From Nymphaea colorata (lineage: Eukaryota > Streptophyta > Magnoliopsida > Nymphaeales > Nymphaeaceae): a stretch of 64,000 nt of DNA. The notes under the pieces were generated by a model. The model worked only from the letters and a program-made list of their open reading frames with translations, was not told the origin of the DNA and did no database searches. How positions within the stretch are numbered: the first letter of the stretch is position 1; every line of letters begins with the position of its first letter. The stretch covers positions 8,056,505 to 8,120,504 of the forward strand of contig NC_045140.1 in assembly GCF_008831285.2 (NCBI RefSeq). The letters run 5' to 3'. The translations under genes were made by a program, and so were the position numbers. Shown here piece by piece: positions 59,195 through 64,000 of this stretch.

Positions 59195-60000
59195 TGTAAC
59201 ATCCCGAAACCCAGTCTTTTTTTTTAAGCAGAGCATTCACAATCACATAACTTTTGTAGTTGGCATAGGTCCGATTTGTCCTCAAGCGTCCATAGATGGT
59301 CATAGGTCAAAATTATATATCTACCAAGGTCTCCCTTGCTCATTATGGTGGCGCATCAAAATCACCTGAGAAACAGTAAAAATTCAAAGCACGAGTGTGG
59401 TTTCTCATACTCAGTAGGCCCACCTACGAGGTTTGTGAAGATGTAATTCATGCATCGACAATAATATATCACAACATTATAACAGGATGATTTCACACCA
59501 GGAATATAAAATATGTAAACAAAACTATCATTCAGTATCATCTATGCATTGCTTTATTCAATATCACTAAAAATTAACCTGTGTGGCACAATGACAGACG
59601 ATACATTGTTTCCTTGATCATCTTTTACTTAATTTCTACTTATTTAAAATATTGTTGCAGTTTTCCCACTGATCGACCTCAATGAGATGTTTTCCGCTAA
59701 TACATACTAAGGGCGAGGGAAAAACTTAAGGCATCTACCGTGCCAGGTCACATCAGACCTACCTTATGAGCCGTATATCCACATTGAGCCGAAAGTCTCA
59801 TCGGACTTCTCACGTCTGAGCAAGGTCATTACCCAAACAACCCCACCAAGTATTCTCAGGTGGTACACAACATAAGACCATCGTCTTGATACAATTACAA
59901 TTGCACCATCGCTCGCCACCCCTCAGAACTATGTCGCTCCATCGTGCTTCCAATTCATCTCGATACAAGAAAATGCACATTTACTAACACACAGTTTGTG
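59195..60000 (-). repeat. possible solo LTR
   Basis: Minus-strand end GGGTTTCGGGATGTTACA (59195-59212) is the ending seen in many plant gypsy LTRs, and the interior has the CTCAGTAGGCCCACC-type and AGGTGG..CACAACATA stretches common in such LTRs. The other end and the target duplication could not be fixed, so the call is tentative. Confidence 0.4.
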
Positions 60001-60376
60001 TTCGTAAATGTCTTTTCCAACGCAGCCGACACGTTACTAATTTTGTTACTAAAGGCCAACTGAAAAAGGATTTCCTTACAAAAAAATGTCATGTGTTTAT
60101 TGTTAGTAACGATTTTTTATAAACAATTCTAACGAAGTGGCTGAATTACAAATTGTAATTAGTAACAAAATCAAATGTGTTACATATTAGAATTAGTAAC
60201 GCAACTTGCTGCGCTAAACATTTTTTTTTTTTAAATTCAGCCGTAGCTTCCCAAATGGGTGCACGTTCCTGATACAAAACTAGGTGTCCTCTCTGGTTCT
60301 CCACATTAGATTTATTCATGACAAACAATTATCAAGTTTCAATGAAAACCAATCAAATTATCAGGATTTACAGTAC
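60001..60376. other. non-coding stretch with GTTACTAATTTTGTTACT repeats
   Basis: GTTACTAATTTTGTTACT (60033) and its rough inverse GTAATTAGTAACAAAAT (60155) with further TTAGTAACG copies. It may be the subterminal region of a DNA transposon. No gene. Confidence 0.35.
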
Positions 60377-60775
60377 CTGAAATCCAAACACTGACCGAAG
60401 CCAGTCAAATAAATCAAGATCTTGTCTGATACTGTCTTGATATGCAGTACGAACAAAAGATTGAGGCCAAGGAAGTCCACCAATTTTTTTCAAAGCATGA
60501 ACTTCAGCTTTTATCTACAAGACAGAAGTTACATAATATTAGCATGATCCAAACTAGAAATGCTATAAAAGAGTAATAGGCACGAAGAAGACAAGAAATA
60601 AAGAAATTCAGAGTCAGAAATAATTGTTATGAACCAACATGTTCTACAGCAACTAGGTAATAAACGCAAGACAAATTTCAGGCAAGTTCATTGTTGGAGG
60701 AGTGGTAGCAATTGCATGAAGGAGAAGAATGTTGCATGGTACATACTGCTCCCTCATTTTCTCAACTTCTATAGC
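60377..60775 (-). pseudogene. callose synthase (glucan synthase-like) gene fragment, two exons
   Basis: Minus-strand exon 60775-60677 (33 codons) reads VEKMREQYVPCNILLLHA and ends in NLPE. Exon 60514-60377 (46 codons, bounded by TAG and CAG/GTACTG) reads IKAEVHALKKIGGLPWP and LDLFDWLRSVFGFQ. Together they match the cytosolic N-terminal stretch of plant callose synthases: YVPYNILPL, LPEIKAAV.AL, GLPWP, then D.LDWL..MFGFQ. These make beta-1,3-glucan at the plasma membrane. Both exons keep phase 0. The donor after the first exon reads GAA/ATTTGT where a GT is required, so correct splicing is unlikely. The following exon was not found and a possible LTR lies downstream; an old, truncated copy is the best reading. 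Confidence 0.8.
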
Positions 60776-60819
60776 CTACTTCAAAATATGAAAATTACAG
60801 AATATTAGTACATGGAATG

Positions 60820-60962
60820 TAGGCCTGGGCGTCGGGCTGGGCTGGCCTGACTAGGACGTGCCATTTAAAAGATCGGCCAGGGGCTGGATACCGGGCCTCG
60901 TCAACCCGCTCCGAGACCCGGCCCGGCCCGTTTTTAAATTGATAGCAGGCCAGGGCTGGGTT
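60820..60962. mobile_element. Family B element, truncated, at the PPR pseudogene edge
   Basis: Left end TAGGCCTGGGCGTCGGGC is nearly identical to the 58548 and 61739 ends. The rest is GGCC-rich. The expected right end is missing and the element meets the PPR coding relic at about 60962. Confidence 0.65.
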
Positions 60963-61550
60963 CCAAAGTTCATATGCTTCATCCAATAATCCAGCCCTGC
61001 CAAGTAAATCCACCATGCAACCATAATGATCAATCTTCGGCTCAATCCCAAACTTATTCCTCATAGACTCAATAAAATTGCGCCCCTCATTTACAAGACC
61101 TGCATGGCTACATGCATTCAGTAACCCAATGAAGGTTATGTCAGTGGTTTGAAATTCTAATTCAATAAATTCTGAGAACAGCTGCAAAGCTTCTTTGCTC
61201 TTGCCAGTGGTTTGAAATTCTAATTCAATCAATTCTGAGAACAGCTGCAAAGCTTCTTTGCTCTTGCCATGCATGGCAGAGCCTGCAATCATGGCATTCC
61301 AAGACACTTTATCCCTCTCCTGCATATTGTCAAATCATCCAAATCACCACACTTGCAGTACATATCTGTCAAAGCCATGTTCACACGCACCCTTGTATGA
61401 AACCCAATATTCTTAACATACGAATGAACCCATCTTCCAGACTCAATAGAACCCAACTAGGCACAGGCTGATATAATAGAAAGCATTGCCACCTCATTGG
61501 GCTTCACATTAAATTCCCTCATCATTGATTGAAACAGAGCCAACTTGTGG
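60963..61550 (-). pseudogene. pentatricopeptide-repeat protein pseudogene with 63-bp tandem duplication
   Basis: Minus-strand reading: KPNEVAMLSIISACA, stop, LGSIESGRWVHSYVKN, VRVNMALTDMYCKCGDLDD, then a small deletion and frameshift, MQERDKVSWNAMIAGSAMHG, KSKEALQLFSEL, TDITFIGLLNACSHAGLV, IDHYGCMVDLLGRAGLLDEAYEL. This is the classical PLS-class PPR series (organellar RNA-binding proteins). Lesions: TAG at 61459-61457, the deletion near 61340, and a tandem duplication of 21 codons (61142-61267, period 63). The C-terminus is replaced by the family B element at 60962. Not functional. Confidence 0.9.
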
Positions 61551-61738
61551 CGAAGCATGTAAATCACAAGCTACTTTAGAACAGATAAACAACAAACCAC
61601 TCCCAATACAACATTTCTCACAACTCGAGTAAACCCAAAAAGTCATAAGACGAACAGTTTTTCTTCCAGCAAGTTAAAGGAATGAAAAAGAAGCACATGG
61701 TCAATAATCAAAGGCTGAAACAAGAATACTGATGAATC

Positions 61739-64000
61739 TAGGGCTGGGCGCCGGGCAGCCACCGGGTATTCGGCACGGGTCAGAAGTTATAGTATCGAGC
61801 TTCAGTCAGTTGTGCCTGACCCGGCCCGACATCATAACGGGCCGGGTTAACTAAATTGGCCCGTTGGGGCCCGTTAAGGCGTAACTCGAAAGTTCGGCTT
61901 TGAGTCTTCAACAAACAATTCGACATTAGGGTTTTCGTTTGGGGACAGTTAAGAGCTGAGCCACCACCACCGTCGCTGCACCGCTGCCGGTCCGCCACAG
62001 CCGTTGTCGACCTTCTGGCTGCCAGCGTAGTGCTCACCTTCCCTCCCTCCCCACCTGCCTGCTGCTACTTGCATTTTGTCGCCAACTTCATGTAAACGAG
62101 AACAACAACCGATTCAACACAGCATCTACAACTCTCTGACATCTAGTCCGGAGACAACGTGGGCTCGAGAATCGCTGTATATTCCGATCAGGAAAGCAAA
62201 GCGGAGCCTCGACTATCCACCACTCTTGGAGTATTTTACTGAATTGAGACTTTTAGATCAAGTTGTTTATCATCATGAATGCTCTTTTGGTTATAAAGGC
62301 TAAAAGAGCATAATGCAACTACTTATGCTCAAAATTTTTGAAGTTTTTATTTATCATCATACGATTCTTCAGCTTAAGAGTTGAATCATTTAATGTGTTT
62401 AGGTTGTTTGGATTCCACTCAGATAGTAAGTTATGTCTTTCCACTCCGAGAATGAAGAATATCGTCCGATGGCAGATATGGAGGAGAATGAATCGTCTTC
62501 ATCTTCTGAAAAGAAAGTTGAATCCAAGAGAAAAAAAAGGTCGATAGTATGGAATGACTTCACGTTAGTACAATATAAGGAGAAATAGTATGCAAAATGC
62601 AACCATTGTGGTGAACGATTTAGTGGACATAGTTATAATGGTACAAGTCAATTAAAATGACATAGAGTTAAATGTACCAAAAAAAAATTACTGAAGGAAA
62701 ACAAAGACCTTTGTTATTTGGAGTTAGTGAATCTGGTGTCACTTCTTTATGTCTACATAAATTTGATATGGAGACCATAAGAAACTGTATGGTTAAATGT
62801 ACAATAATACATGCACTTCCTTTCAATTTTGCATAATATGAATATTATAACGATCTTCTAAAGGCTTGCAATTCAAAGTTTTTCTATTTTCTAGAAAAAC
62901 ACTTACAAAAGAGGTTCAATCAATGTTCAAGGCTGAAAAGATGAGATATCAAGGAGTTTTAAATAACCACGTGTAGCGGGTTTCATTGACATTTGATATG
63001 TAGTCCTCACAACAGACATTAGGATACTTATGCTTGACAACCCAATATGTTGATACAGATTGGCAATTGCATTCTCATATACTTAATTTTGCACATGTGC
63101 CTTCACCACATAATGCAAGTTGTATATGTGACATTTTATTAGAGTGCATTACTGCTAAGTGGGAAATTCAATTGAAGTTGTTTTCTGTTACTGCTGATAA
63201 CTGTTCAACAAATGATAGTAGAATAAATTTACTAAAGACCATAGAAAGAAAAAACAATATTTCATTTCCATGAGAGGGGAATACTTTTCACATTTGTTGT
63301 GGTGCACATATTATAAATCTCATGGTTAAAGATGATATGAATGATATGGATGATACAATTTCAAAAATTCGTGACAGTGTCAAATATGTAAGGGGATCAC
63401 CAAAACGACTACCTGCTTTCAAGCAATGTGTAAAGGCAATGGGTTTGGATGAGAAAAAAAGTTTAAACTATGATATTCCTACTCAATGGAATTCTATATT
63501 TATAATGTTGAGAGATGCATTGTTATTCAAAGATGTATTTCAACATTTGGCATTGTGTGGTCCTAATTATGCATGTTTGCCTTTTGAGGATGAGTGGTCT
63601 CATGCAATTGATTTATGTCAGTTCTTAAAGGTATTCTACAATGCAATAAATCTATTCTCTACCTCTAAGCAAGTAACAACTAATCTTGTATTTGAAAAAA
63701 TTTTATCAATTTACCATCATTTGTGTATACATCGTGAAGCATTAAATGAACATATAAGAGCATTGATATAAAAAATGCAAGAAATATTTGACAAATACTT
63801 CAAGATACAATATTCTTTTTGCAATTGCAGTTGTTTTGGATCCTAAGTTCAAGTTGTCATACTTGAAGTATTTGTTTGATGATTTGAATAAATTTGGTGC
63901 AATGGTCAAATATGAAGATATAGAGAGCATCCTACATGAATTATATGTTGAGTACAAAAATATGTATGATGATAGTGACACAAGTAATATGTAAAAGGGC
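61739..64000 (+). mobile_element. Family B hAT element, transposase-bearing, left part
   Basis: Left end TAGGGCTGGGCGCCGGGC matches the family B MITE ends (TAGGCCTGGGCGTCGGGC). It follows GATGAATC (61731-61738), the candidate target-site copy. After about 690 bp of leader, a BED-finger hAT transposase relic begins. The right end lies beyond the window. Confidence 0.72.
62433..63994 (+). pseudogene. hAT transposase (BED zinc finger, RICESLEEPER-like), decayed and cut by the window end
   Basis: ATG at 62433 opens an acidic/Ser-rich leader, then KKRSIVWNDFT and a BED finger CNHCGERF...QLK.HRVKC. In-frame stops follow at 62586-62588 and 62658-62660. Further on: RVSLTFDM then stop where Trp is expected, TTQYVDTDWQLHSHILNFA, VTADNCSTNDSRINLL (catalytic-core region), CCGAHIINLMVKDDM, then YDIPTQWNSIFIMLRDAL and SKQVTTNLVFEKILSIYHHL. 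After a frameshift near 63785 comes VVLDPKFKLSYLKY, the hAT pre-C-terminal domain. The dimerisation region is outside the window. Stops and the frameshift mean it is inactive, but it may be the source family for the short B elements. Confidence 0.9.

Overview
This is nuclear DNA of a flowering plant. It is AT-rich and gene-poor, with long (TA)n and (CA)n tracts, plant BAHD acyltransferase genes, a GT-AG intron-containing gene, a chromodomain Ty3/gypsy retrotransposon, Ty1/copia and LINE relics, plant hAT-type transposons, and callose synthase and PPR gene fragments. The species cannot be named from the sequence alone. Only two protein-coding genes look intact: a single-exon BAHD acyltransferase at 7100-8398 (+) and a three-exon lysine-rich protein gene at 42042-37770 (-). 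Almost everything else is mobile or duplicated DNA.

Layout. 1-12 kb: a duplicated BAHD block. An older copy (4464-5591) has lost its start codon and TATA region, carries frameshifts and a nonsense codon, and is fused at its 3' end to an antisense fragment of a reversibly glycosylated polypeptide (UDP-arabinopyranose mutase) gene. The second copy is intact. Short dispersed and tandem repeats (42 bp, 139 bp) and a downstream segmental duplication (8.9-9.3 and 11.3-11.7 kb) surround them. 12-22 kb: non-coding, with (TA)n tracts and small transposon remnants.

22.1-34 kb: an older repeat (family F, second copy at 33.1-33.8 kb) was interrupted by a 5.5 kb Ty3/gypsy element (22628-28126, - strand). 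That element has both LTRs, a Met-tRNA type primer binding site, a polypurine tract and a decayed gag-pol with a chromodomain. 36.2-36.5 kb: a 90-bp repeat that looks like decayed His/Asp/Glu-rich coding sequence.

37.7-42.1 kb: the three-exon gene, whose first intron (about 3.4 kb) hosts two small transposons. 38.6-51.3 kb: repeated copies of one transposon family (A; ends CTATGTCACATGGGT / ATGTGACATAG, 8-bp target duplications), most with an internal CA/TA microsatellite. One copy contains a nested 899-bp element. A Ty1/copia integrase fragment lies at 44.1-44.6 kb.

54.5-64 kb: a GC-rich motif cluster, a LINE reverse-transcriptase pseudogene, a possible LTR, two callose synthase exons with a damaged splice donor, a PPR pseudogene, and the left part of a hAT element with a decayed BED-finger transposase running off the window. 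Its terminal sequence matches several short elements (family B) across the window. I found no convincing undescribed functional system. The most unusual objects are the BAHD/antisense-RGP fusion, the microsatellite-bearing family A elements with their nested insertion, and the family B autonomous/derivative set.
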